The notes under the pieces are model-generated. The model did not search any database, was not told the DNA's origin, and saw only the letters and a program-made list of their open reading frames with translations. Both the position numbers and the translations under genes were made by a program. 35,418 nt of DNA, from positions 1 through 35,418 of the IMG/VR virus record IMGVR_UViG_3300047378_000175, one strand, 5' to 3'. The stretch comes from a virus. Shown here piece by piece: positions 8,660 to 18,149 of this stretch (positions are counted from its first letter, which is position 1; each line of letters starts with the position of its first letter).

Positions 8660-9169
8660 TTATGAATTAATTCTACTTAAAACTCTACCCATAGTACTAG
8701 CGGGTCTGTTAGAGTTGTTTAGGCTTACGTCCAATTTTCCTTTTGATTCTGCCTCTGGACTATGCTTGATTGGTTCGGCAGCAGGTTCTTCAGATAACTT
8801 CTCTACTTGTTTAGAGAGTTCTTCTTTCTGACTCTTGTACTCTTGTAATTCGCCTTTAACAGCTTCTTTAAGAGCATCAATCTCAGATTTCATTGCAGAG
8901 ATGGCAGATTTAAAATCTTCATCGGTAACATACCCTTCCATCAATTCAACTTCCTCTTCTTGCGCTTCAACCTCAGCTACTTCTTCAGTTGATTCTTCAT
9001 TTAGTTCTTCTGCGACTTCTTCTACAGCATCCTCTTCACTTTCTGAAGACAATACTTCCTCTTGGACTTCTTCTTCCATTATATCCTGAGCAAGTTCATC
9101 TTCTTTGGTAAGCAAGGACAACTTCTGTAGAATTTCGTCTAAAATTGTTGTTGCTTTTGTACCCTCCAT
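8660..9169 (-). CDS. Putative scaffolding protein
   Basis: 169 residues with a strikingly acidic, Glu/Val-rich first half (about residues 18-80, runs such as EEEVQEEVLSSESEEDAVEE), then a predicted coiled coil (DFKSAISAMKSEIDALKEAV, KSQKEELSKQVEKLSEE, about 85-130), and a short basic Asn/Arg tail. The combination of acidic low-complexity, coiled coil, and location between the maturation protease and the major capsid gene matches phage scaffold proteins. No sequence family was recognised, so the call rests on composition and synteny. Confidence 0.65.
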   Translation of the reverse strand: MEGTKATTILDEILQKLSLLTKEDELAQDIMEEEVQEEVLSSESEEDAVEEVAEELNEESTEEVAEVEAQEEEVELMEGYVTDEDFKSAISAMKSEIDALKEAVKGELQEYKSQKEELSKQVEKLSEEPAAEPIKHSPEAESKGKLDVSLNNSNRPASTMGRVLSRINS

Positions 9170-9224
9170 GATGTTTTTATTTATAATAAAATAATATACA
9201 TCGGAAATAGTGTTAGATTTTCAT

Positions 9225-10076
9225 CTATGGGCAGCACTGAGTATATGAGAAACTTCTAAAGAAATTATCTCCAAAACCACCATTAAAGTTCATATCTTTT
9301 ATATTACAAGCATTAATTAGATTATTACCACTAACTTCGTAGTTCCTAACTCCAATAGTAAAAGCGTTTGCTGAACCATTATCTTGAGTATTCTTTAAAT
9401 ATAAAGTATTAGTTCCACTATATAACAAGTCAGGATTAAATCGATGGACAACCATATCATCTAATCCACAAACAAAGTCTGGGTCTGTAATTGTTAAATC
9501 AGTGTTTGATGAAGCAATGAATAAAGAACCTATTTGAGCATTACCATTTAAATCTACATCTCCTATTTTTGTGCCATTAAGGTATATATCGAAATTATCA
9601 TCTGTTACAGAATTATCATTACATATCTGAATAACTAATACTCTATCAGTACACTCTGGTGCGGGGTCTCCCTCTGGGTCTAATACCTGTGAATTCAAAG
9701 CAGTACATTCAGCACAATCGTCAAAAGGTATACTTATTGAAGTTATAATCTCAATGCCCTCAAAGTTTCTTTCTTCATCTACAGTATAACACCCTTCTTG
9801 ACCATTCTGTAAGGTCATGTGATAGGTAGTTCCAACATTTAAAGTTCCATGATAATGTGCGTTTTTATGGTGTCCATCGTCACAGTTAGTTATACGATAA
9901 GCTGAGTGTCCTGCGCTAACAGCAGGAGCGGAATTTGTAACGGCACCTATTCCTTGAGCTTGTAAACTTCCATCACAACATTTCCTTGAATATGTCCTTC
10001 CATCTGGGCAAAGACAAGCTCTCCTGTCGTTTGTAGGAGACGTTCTGCTATACGTAAACTTCCTTCTTTTTCTCAT
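9225..10076 (-). CDS. Cys-rich virion protein of unknown function
   Basis: 283 residues. A very basic N-terminus (MRKRRKFTYSRT) leads to RACLCPDGRTYSRKCCDGSL, with four Cys within 18 residues. More Cys pairs follow (DDCAECTALN, one near ICND, a terminal CCP), and the second half is an Asn/Asp-rich beta domain. The start shares ATGA with the protease gene. The LCPDGRTYSRKCCDGS motif recurs in Bacteroidetes phages, where the surrounding genes are structural. The Cys clusters suggest metal binding or disulfides formed outside the cell. Could be a head-associated or host-contact protein. Confidence 0.65.
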   Translation of the reverse strand: MRKRRKFTYSRTSPTNDRRACLCPDGRTYSRKCCDGSLQAQGIGAVTNSAPAVSAGHSAYRITNCDDGHHKNAHYHGTLNVGTTYHMTLQNGQEGCYTVDEERNFEGIEIITSISIPFDDCAECTALNSQVLDPEGDPAPECTDRVLVIQICNDNSVTDDNFDIYLNGTKIGDVDLNGNAQIGSLFIASSNTDLTITDPDFVCGLDDMVVHRFNPDLLYSGTNTLYLKNTQDNGSANAFTIGVRNYEVSGNNLINACNIKDMNFNGGFGDNFFRSFSYTQCCP

Positions 10077-11422
10077 GCTTTCCTTGATTTTGGATGTTTC
10101 TTCGGTAGTAAATCGTAATCCGTAGTGTATTTAGGATTCTGTGGTCTACCATTTCTTATTAAGTAGAGATAGGCATTAACCCTTGCAAAAGCCCACTGAG
10201 AAGCTGACCTAACTTTAGGGCTATGAGATGTGTTAAAAGCTCCAAGACCACGCTGAAAAACAGAGGCAAGGACAGCAGTAGTAACACCATAACCCAATTT
10301 ACCTTTATATTTCTTGTTGAATTCATCAGATTTCTTTTTAAGTGATGCTCTGTCTTTAGCAGAGACTTTAGCTCCTGTCTTTCCAGAAGCATCTCCTTTA
10401 GCAGACCCCTTACCTTTAGGACTCTTATTGGGAGTGTCAGACTTAGGTGCCTTAGGACTTGACTTAACATTACCTTTATCATCTACCTCAGCCATCTTAT
10501 CTTTTATCTCACCAAGACCCCTTAGCTTACTTCTACTCCAAGAAAGTGCCGATAATCCACCCCAAGCATCATACATTAACTTGCCACATCCATCAGAATA
10601 GCTCTTAGAAGCCTCTAAATCGCTTTTGTGACGAGAAAGGAAGGAGTACATCCTCTTTATCGTGGACACCGTTAGATTGGATTTTGATGCCAACTGGGAG
10701 GCTCTGCGTTTCCCCACAGCAGTTCCACAAGAACCCCAACCATTTTCATCAACATACTTCAACACTTTTTTAGCGTTATTTGAAACAGACTCAGGATAAT
10801 CGTTAAAAGTCTTTAGTTCGTACTTCTTAGAGTCAAGGAAGTCTTGTATTTCAAATAGAATCTCAGTAGCTTCATTCTCGTTTATATCGTCACCCATCTT
10901 AGACATCTCGAGTTTATCTGTGAAGTATCCTTCGATAGAGAATCCTTTTACTAATCCTGTCTTGACATAGTTCTCCCAGACTTCTTCATTGTTAACCTTC
11001 ATGGAAACCATCCAAGTACCTACTGGCATATCTAATCCATACTTTCTACTTTTATCATGGACTTCATCCTCTATAATCCAACTCTCCACTACAGTCAAAC
11101 CATTGAGTTCAGCTTCATGTTCCAATGTAGATTTATTCTGGTTGCCTCTCATTAGGAATAATTCACTTGCTTTTCTTACAGTATCGTCAGAGAAATAAAT
11201 GTAGTATTCATCTTCTCCGTCTGTACGATAAATATTCTTATTAGGAATTAGGGCAGCACCCATTAAGATGCGTTTCTCCTTATCTACCTCAGCAAGATTA
11301 ACTTTGGTTTGTTCTTTTAGAGCAATGAAGTTTTCTTCTATTGCAGGTTTATCTACAATAGATATAGCTTCTATTCCTGATAGTAAAGCATCCTCATCAA
11401 TAAGTAATTCTATAATTCTCAT
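10073..11422 (-). CDS. XkdF-like prohead maturation protease with two C-terminal domains
   Basis: 449 residues in three parts. Residues 1-175 look like the XkdF/S78-type phage protease: ISIVDKPAIEENFIAL, ILMGAALIPNKNIYR, TLEHEAEL with His102, and GLVKGFSIEG with Ser162, a plausible His/Ser pair. Residues about 195-305 hold a domain with GWGSCGTAVGKRRASQLAS and DGCGKLMYDAWGG, seen in Bacteroidetes phage head genes. After a Lys/Ser/Gly-rich linker, residues about 355-449 match a DUF5824-like domain (GLGAFNTSHSP, NAYLYLIRNGRPQNPKY, TDYDLLPKKHP). It lies upstream of the scaffold candidate and capsid, as expected. The role of the two extra domains is unknown. Confidence 0.8.
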   Translation of the reverse strand: MRIIELLIDEDALLSGIEAISIVDKPAIEENFIALKEQTKVNLAEVDKEKRILMGAALIPNKNIYRTDGEDEYYIYFSDDTVRKASELFLMRGNQNKSTLEHEAELNGLTVVESWIIEDEVHDKSRKYGLDMPVGTWMVSMKVNNEEVWENYVKTGLVKGFSIEGYFTDKLEMSKMGDDINENEATEILFEIQDFLDSKKYELKTFNDYPESVSNNAKKVLKYVDENGWGSCGTAVGKRRASQLASKSNLTVSTIKRMYSFLSRHKSDLEASKSYSDGCGKLMYDAWGGLSALSWSRSKLRGLGEIKDKMAEVDDKGNVKSSPKAPKSDTPNKSPKGKGSAKGDASGKTGAKVSAKDRASLKKKSDEFNKKYKGKLGYGVTTAVLASVFQRGLGAFNTSHSPKVRSASQWAFARVNAYLYLIRNGRPQNPKYTTDYDLLPKKHPKSRKA

Positions 11423-11432
11423 AATTTATTAT

Positions 11433-13475
11433 TTAAAATGCAGCGACATTAACTGTTTTATCTGCAATGTTATTATAGGTTTCTAAATCATCCCACACTA
11501 AATTAACTTTTTGTTCTTCTCTTGTTCTTGCTACAGCCATACTAAGTTGAGAGGTTTCTGACGCTCCTACTACGTTAAAATCAGGTGCTTCTACCGATGG
11601 AGCAGCTCCACCTACACCACCTCCACTACCACCACCAACAGGTAACTTGGTTGCTAATATTTTCTTCACTTGAAGAAATCCAAAAGCCGCAGTAGCTGCT
11701 GCTTGAGCAATATTCCATGGCCCGTATGGTTTAGCTCCAAGAGCAGCAGTAACAGCCTCATAAGTATTCATGGTAGCCATAGCTACAGATACAGCCTTAC
11801 CTAAAGCACTACCTTCCCCCGCTATTGCAGTTATAGCTTGTGCGACATAGTTAGCGGTGGCTAATTTAGCATCTGCTTCATCTCGGTCAATCTTTTTGTT
11901 TGTCTCAGCTAAAGCTTCTTTCGCATTAGTTATTTGTTGTTCTATGCCAATAGTTTCTTCTCCTGCTACAATAGCTGCTGTTCTTTGCCGTTCAAGGTTA
12001 TCTAAAATGTTTTCGGTCTTCGCTTTCTCTAATTCCTTTTGAGCATTTAGTTTGTCAAAATCATTACGAGCCATCGACATCTCAAAATTCTTATGAGCAA
12101 TTATTCTTTCATTGAGTCCTTTCTCAAGCAATTCCGTAGCTTTGTCTTCATCTCTAAGTCTACGGTCATTTACCTTTCTTTCTGTCTCTTTATCTATTTG
12201 TGATAGATATTCATTTAAAGATTGTCTTGATTCAGCTATAGCTTTATCAGCATCTATTTGTGCTTTAGCTCTATCTTTGTCATTCTTAATTGTGTTTACC
12301 TTTTGTTGTTGTCTTTCCGCAAAATCACTCTGTCTTAGCTTAGCTATTTCTTTTATAGCTTTAGCATTTATTTGAATTTGTTGGTCTTTATTTTTTCTTA
12401 GAGATGCAGAGACTCTAATTTGTGACTGCACTATCTCTTTATCGAAATCTAACTGCCCTGCTAAGAACCCCCTTCTAGTAGACTTACCTCCACCTATACC
12501 ATCTTTATCATAAAGTATTATAAATTCTTTTAAAACATCAATTCTTTCTTTTTCAGATTTTATAACTTCATTATTAGCATCTATTTTTGATTTAGCATTT
12601 TCAACAGCCTTTTGCGTATCAGAAAGTATAATATTAACACCAGATTTTTGTAATATTGTTCTTTTTTCTTGAATCTTATTAAATTCTTCTGTTAATTGAT
12701 TTTCATCAAGATTAACTTTTCTTAATGCTAGTATGTTTTCTGTTTCTTTTTCTACAATACCTGCTTGTATTTCTTGTATTTTACTTTGGGCAGCTTGAGA
12801 CATTGCTAAGTCTATTATAGATTCTCTATAATCGTTATTTGCTTTAGCAGCAGCCTCAGTCTTGTTTTTGACATCATCTAGAGATGTACTAGAATCGTCT
12901 AATTTCTGTATGTAATCAGGAAATTCCTTGTTCAGTTTTTTTATTGCTATTTCTTTTTGCTTATCACTTGATGTTGAAGACTCTAATACTGATATATAAG
13001 TTTCAAATCTACCAGAAGTGTCATCTACTTTAGACTTCATATCGTCAAAAGCTCCCGACAATTCATCAGCACCTTGTCTCAATTCTTTTATTTTTTTCGA
13101 TATCTGAGGTAGGAAAGATATAAGAAGTTGAATTCCTACCATGAGTCCACCTACTCCCATTAGGCTTTTTCCAACATCTTTAAGAGCGGCTGCAAATCCT
13201 CCTGAATTCTTAGCTGATATTTGGACTAAACTAACTAACTGACCTAAGTTATTAGCCATACCTTGAAATCCATAGGAAGCATCAGAAGCTAACCTACTAG
13301 TCTCAAGTAATATTGCATTGTTTAGACCAGACTCAGCCTTATTCTTCGAAGTTCTTCCCGCTAATTGTTCTGTGGATTTAGCTAACCCATCTATAGCTTT
13401 ACCTGTTTGATTTATGGTTCTAGTGGCGTTTTTATCCACCACCATGATATCCACCATTATCTTCTTACTTGCCAT
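11433..13475 (-). CDS. Tail tape measure protein
   Basis: 680 residues, long and helical. After an N-terminal VDKNATRTINQTGKAIDGLA segment there is a hydrophobic stretch at about residues 105-128 (MGVGGLMVGIQLLISFLP), long coiled-coil regions rich in Lys, Glu, Gln and Asn (about 170-560), a second hydrophobic segment with GAKPYGPWNIAQAAATAAFG (about 595-620) and a Gly-rich linker (GGGSGGGVGG). This plan is that of a tape measure, which sets tail length and is ejected with DNA. At roughly 1.5 angstrom per helical residue a tail near 100 nm is expected (inference). It overlaps the 48-residue gene by 11 nt. Confidence 0.8.
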   Translation of the reverse strand: MASKKIMVDIMVVDKNATRTINQTGKAIDGLAKSTEQLAGRTSKNKAESGLNNAILLETSRLASDASYGFQGMANNLGQLVSLVQISAKNSGGFAAALKDVGKSLMGVGGLMVGIQLLISFLPQISKKIKELRQGADELSGAFDDMKSKVDDTSGRFETYISVLESSTSSDKQKEIAIKKLNKEFPDYIQKLDDSSTSLDDVKNKTEAAAKANNDYRESIIDLAMSQAAQSKIQEIQAGIVEKETENILALRKVNLDENQLTEEFNKIQEKRTILQKSGVNIILSDTQKAVENAKSKIDANNEVIKSEKERIDVLKEFIILYDKDGIGGGKSTRRGFLAGQLDFDKEIVQSQIRVSASLRKNKDQQIQINAKAIKEIAKLRQSDFAERQQQKVNTIKNDKDRAKAQIDADKAIAESRQSLNEYLSQIDKETERKVNDRRLRDEDKATELLEKGLNERIIAHKNFEMSMARNDFDKLNAQKELEKAKTENILDNLERQRTAAIVAGEETIGIEQQITNAKEALAETNKKIDRDEADAKLATANYVAQAITAIAGEGSALGKAVSVAMATMNTYEAVTAALGAKPYGPWNIAQAAATAAFGFLQVKKILATKLPVGGGSGGGVGGAAPSVEAPDFNVVGASETSQLSMAVARTREEQKVNLVWDDLETYNNIADKTVNVAAF

Positions 13476-13611
13476 AGTATTGTCTTTTTAGTTGTTTCTT
13501 AGCTTCACTCCAATTTCCCACTGCCTTATACTTACCTTTAGATATATCTATATTTTCAGATTGACCATACCAGTCATCTATACTTAGTAAATCTATGATG
13601 TTCTTTATCAT
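13465..13611 (-). CDS. 48-residue protein between tail genes
   Basis: Small ORF: ATG at 13609-13611 shares ATGA with the stop of the 756-residue tail gene, and TAA at 13465-13467 lies inside the start of the tape measure gene. Residues 1-20 are MIKNIIDLLSIDDWYGQSEN, and the end is basic (SEAKKQLKRQYYGK). The double overlap is the pattern of coupled translation. Function unknown; perhaps a tail assembly helper. Confidence 0.6.
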   Translation of the reverse strand: MIKNIIDLLSIDDWYGQSENIDISKGKYKAVGNWSEAKKQLKRQYYGK

Positions 13612-15878
13612 ATTATATTATCTAGTGTTGGTATCAAGTTTAATAGTTCTATTTCTGTTGCCCCTGTTTTTAGGTTTGTCTTTATAGAGTTTATTCTAAA
13701 TAGTCTATCATGTATCTTTATCTGGTCATTCAACTTATATCTTACAAGAATCTTGGCAGGAAGGAAACATTTATACCTAAATATTCTCTTACTCTCGTTG
13801 TAAGCTCCTGAGATATAGTTTATGTAGTACTTACTAAATAACGAATTCTCTGTGGCTATCAAGGTGCTTGAATCAGTCTCTCTGTATATTTTTAATTGCC
13901 ATTCGTCAAACTCAGTGTCAAAGTTTAAACTATTAGCAGGAGGTGTAGTTGGTGTTCCTTCCTCATTGGAATTAGAAGGTCTCCAATATGTTGTTAAGGC
14001 AGACTCTGTGCCTGAAATCCAGTTTATATTTTTACCTCCTGTTATAGTCTGGTTAATTCCATAAAACAATAATGGCTTTATGTTTTCTGGTTTGTAGTTT
14101 CCTGTAGGGGTGGTTTTTTCAGTTGTGGCATCCTCATGACTAAATTCGCCCCCTGCTGCATACCCACACTGGATATAAGTTAGGTTTGAGTTTTCAGAAG
14201 TTGCAGCCTCCCCTATATCAAATAGTCTTTCATATTTTATATGGGAAAATGGAATTTCAACCCTGTATTCAGCCCCCAAATCATTATAATGTTTAGGAGA
14301 GTTATATGTTGTATTTCCAAAGACCTTATTGTATTTTGTCTGATGGTTTTCCATCAGTATAGTATTCGTTTCTTCATATTCAAAAGAAACAGATGAAAAC
14401 GGTCTTGCCACTTCAATCTCATGGGATTCAACATCTACAAAATCAACAACGTCTATAGTACCTCCCGTCATATTATTCACAGCATCAGCATAGTAATCAT
14501 CTAAAGTTTGTACTTCTATCACTGGCACTGCATCTAAAGGTTCTTTAACGTAAGCAGTAAGATTGAACATCTTAAATAGTCCAGATAAGAAATCAGTAAC
14601 CTTCATGTCTGGAAAGTGATTAACTAAATCTTGCTCTGGAGATGTAGAGTCTGTAGCATTCAAAGCCCCAAAAGCATAGTAAGTAAGAGTCTCTACAGTT
14701 CCATTTGGAACAAACGTAAACAAACCTACTTGAGCGCTAAATGTTATTGCACCACCTAAAGTTTCAACTTCCCATCTTAACTTATACGTTCTTCCCTCTA
14801 CTGTTTTCTCGTTTGATAACTGATAGTTAGGATTAGCGTCTAATGATACACTCTGGTGAACTCCTGATGTTGTTTTCTCCGAAATAACATCTCCAGTGAT
14901 ATCATCGATACATCTTAATATCAAATAATCATAAGTGCCAGAACTTATAGTTACTATTAATCGACTTCCAAATCTCCTTATGGTTGTATTACCAGAAAGG
15001 ATGGATTCCTGTGTAAAAGTAAATGTATCGTTTACTATAGATAAATTATCGTTAGAACCAGAAGTTACTAAATCAAATATTTTTTTAGAACTACCTAGCT
15101 CTCCTGACAGGTTGTAATTTATTATTTCACCATTCTTCCTAGATAACCAAAGATAGAGATTATCCAGTGGTGTAGTATCAAAGAATCCTGTAAAAGATAT
15201 TCCGTACTTAGATTCTATAGCTTCTAATATCTTAGTAACCTTAATGGCAGGTTTTAAGTCGGTGTGTTTTAACCCTCTCGTAGTATCTGTACTTCCTGAA
15301 TAAAGGTTGCCATCATAATTAGGAGATGCAGAAGAAGAATCATAATATAATCTCTTCTCTGATGTTATAAGAGGGTATATTATAGCATTGCTGTGTAGCC
15401 CATTTGTAAACCCTGTCTTTACAGTATCTGCATCATAAGTAAAGTCTCTTATATTAGAATCTAAACTATCCACTAAAGCAGTTAACTTATCTTCTTTTAG
15501 AGCCTCTCTTAGTCTAATCAAACCTCCGTAAAATATAATAGTATAACTAGCCGCCTTGTTATTTTTCATCTCTGTGGATTGGAGGTATATGTAACCCTCC
15601 CTAAAAGGCATATAATTCAGGTGTATTTTAGCTAATTTTTTAGTAGCTCCATTAAACCCTTTTACGTCTGGGTTATAGAAATGCTTGAACAGTTTGTTGT
15701 TCCTGTCGTTAGCAGGAATCTTAAATGTTCTTGAGTAGTCAGCGAATATCTTAGAGAAGTCTTTTATATCTTGTATAGAAGAAATCAATGTCATCGATTC
15801 ATCCTCGAATAAATCAACCTTAGCATACTCTTGATTATCGTCACTACTCTTGTCAATATATAACTGTACGTCTATCAT
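13608..15878 (-). CDS. Large tail protein (baseplate or hub candidate)
   Basis: 756 residues. The N-terminus has FEDESMTLISSIQDIKDFSK and FADYSRTFKIPANDRNNKLF, an opening characteristic of a large tail protein widespread in Bacteroidetes phages. The middle is beta-rich with many Ser/Thr/Asn loops. The C-terminus has LKIYRETDSS, ILVRYKLNDQIKIHDRLFRI and KTGATEIELLNLIPT, resembling a beta-barrel domain of baseplate hub proteins. It lies immediately before the tape measure gene region and shares ATGA overlaps on both sides. Exact tail position is inferred from synteny. Confidence 0.65.
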   Translation of the reverse strand: MIDVQLYIDKSSDDNQEYAKVDLFEDESMTLISSIQDIKDFSKIFADYSRTFKIPANDRNNKLFKHFYNPDVKGFNGATKKLAKIHLNYMPFREGYIYLQSTEMKNNKAASYTIIFYGGLIRLREALKEDKLTALVDSLDSNIRDFTYDADTVKTGFTNGLHSNAIIYPLITSEKRLYYDSSSASPNYDGNLYSGSTDTTRGLKHTDLKPAIKVTKILEAIESKYGISFTGFFDTTPLDNLYLWLSRKNGEIINYNLSGELGSSKKIFDLVTSGSNDNLSIVNDTFTFTQESILSGNTTIRRFGSRLIVTISSGTYDYLILRCIDDITGDVISEKTTSGVHQSVSLDANPNYQLSNEKTVEGRTYKLRWEVETLGGAITFSAQVGLFTFVPNGTVETLTYYAFGALNATDSTSPEQDLVNHFPDMKVTDFLSGLFKMFNLTAYVKEPLDAVPVIEVQTLDDYYADAVNNMTGGTIDVVDFVDVESHEIEVARPFSSVSFEYEETNTILMENHQTKYNKVFGNTTYNSPKHYNDLGAEYRVEIPFSHIKYERLFDIGEAATSENSNLTYIQCGYAAGGEFSHEDATTEKTTPTGNYKPENIKPLLFYGINQTITGGKNINWISGTESALTTYWRPSNSNEEGTPTTPPANSLNFDTEFDEWQLKIYRETDSSTLIATENSLFSKYYINYISGAYNESKRIFRYKCFLPAKILVRYKLNDQIKIHDRLFRINSIKTNLKTGATEIELLNLIPTLDNII

Positions 15879-16963
15879 CTAATATCTTGGATATAGTTGT
15901 TTGCTACAGTGAATTCTACTGTAAAGTTTATGAGCTTCTCATTAACCTCTTTCTTCTCTTGGAATGAAGTGGTTCTGGGGACTACAGGTGTTATATCTCC
16001 ATCTTGGTGAACCCAACAATGCTCAGTCACCATGAGTTGTTTTACAACTTCGTTGTGGTCTTCTGTAATGAATCCAGTGTTCATTTTAAGCGTCTCTGTT
16101 GCTCTAACATCAGTAGCTTGTCTTGAATGGTCATACTGACTATAAGAAACACCTGTAGAGCTTATATCTAGTATTGAACGTTTATAATCATCTCTCTCCG
16201 CTTCGAATGAATCATCTCTACGCTTAAAGAACCATAAATCTTGCATGACTCCAAATTTATTCAAGAAGGATACTCTATGAGGGGTATATTTACATTCGTC
16301 TAGGCATCTTATATATCTTGTTTCTACAGTCCCATCAGGATGCGTTACTTTTACTTCATCAGCATTTAGCGGCACTTCCGTTTGCTCTTGAAATCCTTCT
16401 GAATCAGCTGTTCTTACACTAACTTCGCTTATTCTATAATTATCGTCTATTGTGCTTATTCTTTTTTCAATAGTGTCTATTGTTGTATTTGTAACAGAAC
16501 CTCCAATAACATATTTAGATATAGACGTTCCTTCTATTAGATACTCAACTTCATAAACACCATCTGTAGATACATAGACTGGTATAAAAGCTCTCTCTCC
16601 ACATTTAACGTAGAAATATGTGTTTGATGCCAAAAAACCCTTACTTAATGTTGGATTTATTCCATCTTCAAATTCACCGTATCCAAGAAATGCTAGATTT
16701 CTTTTCTCCAGTATATCTGTAGAGGCATCATCAAAAGTTCTTGTAATGACAAAATCTACCCATGCAGTTTGTTTTATAGAACTATAATCCCCATTGAAGT
16801 AAACATCTATATAATCTTTCACCAATTCAGCTACCTCGAAAACTATAACTTCTTCATCTGGTATTAAGCTTTTCTCAAGAGTGTATTGAGGGTCGCTTGG
16901 TCTCTCCCCTGCTATACCAGTGTATATATATATTTCTAATTTAGCTTTTGATATTGTTGCCAT
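15875..16963 (-). CDS. Tail structural protein
   Basis: 362 residues. Starts MATISKAKLEIYIYTGIAG, with EVIVFEVAELVKDYIDVYF (about residues 38-56), a strand-rich middle, a CLDECKYTPHRVSFLNKFG segment with two Cys near 220, and an FKRRDDSFEAERDDYKRS region. Similar proteins come just before the large tail protein in Bacteroidetes siphophages. No enzymatic motif. ATGA overlap with the next gene suggests coupled translation and matched stoichiometry. It could be a distal tail component. Confidence 0.6.
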   Translation of the reverse strand: MATISKAKLEIYIYTGIAGERPSDPQYTLEKSLIPDEEVIVFEVAELVKDYIDVYFNGDYSSIKQTAWVDFVITRTFDDASTDILEKRNLAFLGYGEFEDGINPTLSKGFLASNTYFYVKCGERAFIPVYVSTDGVYEVEYLIEGTSISKYVIGGSVTNTTIDTIEKRISTIDDNYRISEVSVRTADSEGFQEQTEVPLNADEVKVTHPDGTVETRYIRCLDECKYTPHRVSFLNKFGVMQDLWFFKRRDDSFEAERDDYKRSILDISSTGVSYSQYDHSRQATDVRATETLKMNTGFITEDHNEVVKQLMVTEHCWVHQDGDITPVVPRTTSFQEKKEVNEKLINFTVEFTVANNYIQDIR

Positions 16964-16974
16964 CTTTAATGTTT

Positions 16975-18147
16975 TTATATCTTTATCCCGCCAGTTGCTC
17001 TTACTGGGTGAGGTACTATTGTGAATCCTGTATCAGGAAATGCGTTGCTAGGGATTATGTTAGATACGGTTCTTGTTGTGGTATTGTAATTAAACACGAA
17101 TTTTTCTCCTGATTTAAAAAAGATATAATCCGTACCGATAGCCTCTACTTCCGTATTAAATACATCTGTTCCTCCGTAAAAACCAAAAGTATCTTGATAT
17201 TGATAATAAGCAAATTGATATTCATTAGCTGTTGTATTTCTGAATACACCTGTTCTCATTATCTCAATAACAGAATTTAACGAACTGCCCCAATCATCAG
17301 TATTAAACTCAAAACTAATGCCTATTCTATTATCCCCAGAAACAAATGAAGAATTATCAACTATAACAGCGGGTTTATTGAATGATTGCACAGCAGATGC
17401 CCAATTTAATCCAGAAACACTACTAAATATAATAGTTGGAATTTGACTCTTATCCTCAAAACCAAAAGATGCAGGAGATACAGTTTGCACCAATGAATCA
17501 TTAATATAGACCTTCATTGAAGGAAAAACTGGAAGTGTTCCGGACATTTGACTAAGAAATGCCAAAGCTAATGTTTGTGAGCTATCTAACAAATCTGTAT
17601 TGGTGGGAGGGGTAGCGGGTAATGAGAACGTAGATACTGGTGCTGCCGTCTCATCTGGGCAACTAATTGTTAGCCTATACCTATCTGTTTCTAATGGAGC
17701 TTCAACAGTAATGGTTAAGGTTGATTCAGTGTCAGTAGACCTTACTATAGGTATTCCTGCATTGGCAAATTCTCCACTAACAAGTCCTGTAAGTTCAGAA
17801 GCGGGTATTCCCATATCTATAAGTTCCTGTTTATGCACATCACCACCTTTATATCCAACCACCGTTGGAGAAGCATCTTCTGTAAATTGATAAGTAATCT
17901 TAATAGGAGTGTATATAGTATAATTTAAAGTAAAAGTGCCACTTCTATTTGTGGCATCCACCTCATAAATACGAGTACCAACATCCTCCCCTACATTTAC
18001 TTCCTTTCCACATTCTAATGGTTGTGTTAAAGTCGAAGGAGGGTCATATTCTGGGGGTACTGGTTCTCCGCTAGATGGTGACCCTTGGGAATCTACAGTC
18101 AAGTAATATGGACTTCTTACATTTATTTTTTCTACTTCTCCTGCCAT
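16975..18147 (-). CDS. Putative tail protein with Ig-like region
   Basis: 390 residues, almost no Cys, rich in Thr, Ser, Pro and Val. A Pro-rich segment (about residues 17-40, SGEPVPPEYDPPSTL) is followed by beta-strand patterns (GTFTLNYTIYTPIKITYQF, STLTITVEAP, DRYRLTISCPDE) that suggest one or two immunoglobulin-like sandwiches. The second half is Asn/Phe/Tyr-rich and beta-type. Ig-like domains are common on tail-tube or fibre proteins and bind carbohydrate weakly. Unrecognised by family; the tail role comes from flanking genes (gaps 2 and 11 nt). Confidence 0.55.
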   Translation of the reverse strand: MAGEVEKINVRSPYYLTVDSQGSPSSGEPVPPEYDPPSTLTQPLECGKEVNVGEDVGTRIYEVDATNRSGTFTLNYTIYTPIKITYQFTEDASPTVVGYKGGDVHKQELIDMGIPASELTGLVSGEFANAGIPIVRSTDTESTLTITVEAPLETDRYRLTISCPDETAAPVSTFSLPATPPTNTDLLDSSQTLALAFLSQMSGTLPVFPSMKVYINDSLVQTVSPASFGFEDKSQIPTIIFSSVSGLNWASAVQSFNKPAVIVDNSSFVSGDNRIGISFEFNTDDWGSSLNSVIEIMRTGVFRNTTANEYQFAYYQYQDTFGFYGGTDVFNTEVEAIGTDYIFFKSGEKFVFNYNTTTRTVSNIIPSNAFPDTGFTIVPHPVRATGGIKI

Positions 18148-18149
18148 AA

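Noticed and set aside
10159-10482. 107-codon minus-strand frame inside the protease gene
   Set aside because: Lies in another frame within the Lys/Ser/Gly-rich linker and DUF5824-like part of the protease; Leu-rich shadow.
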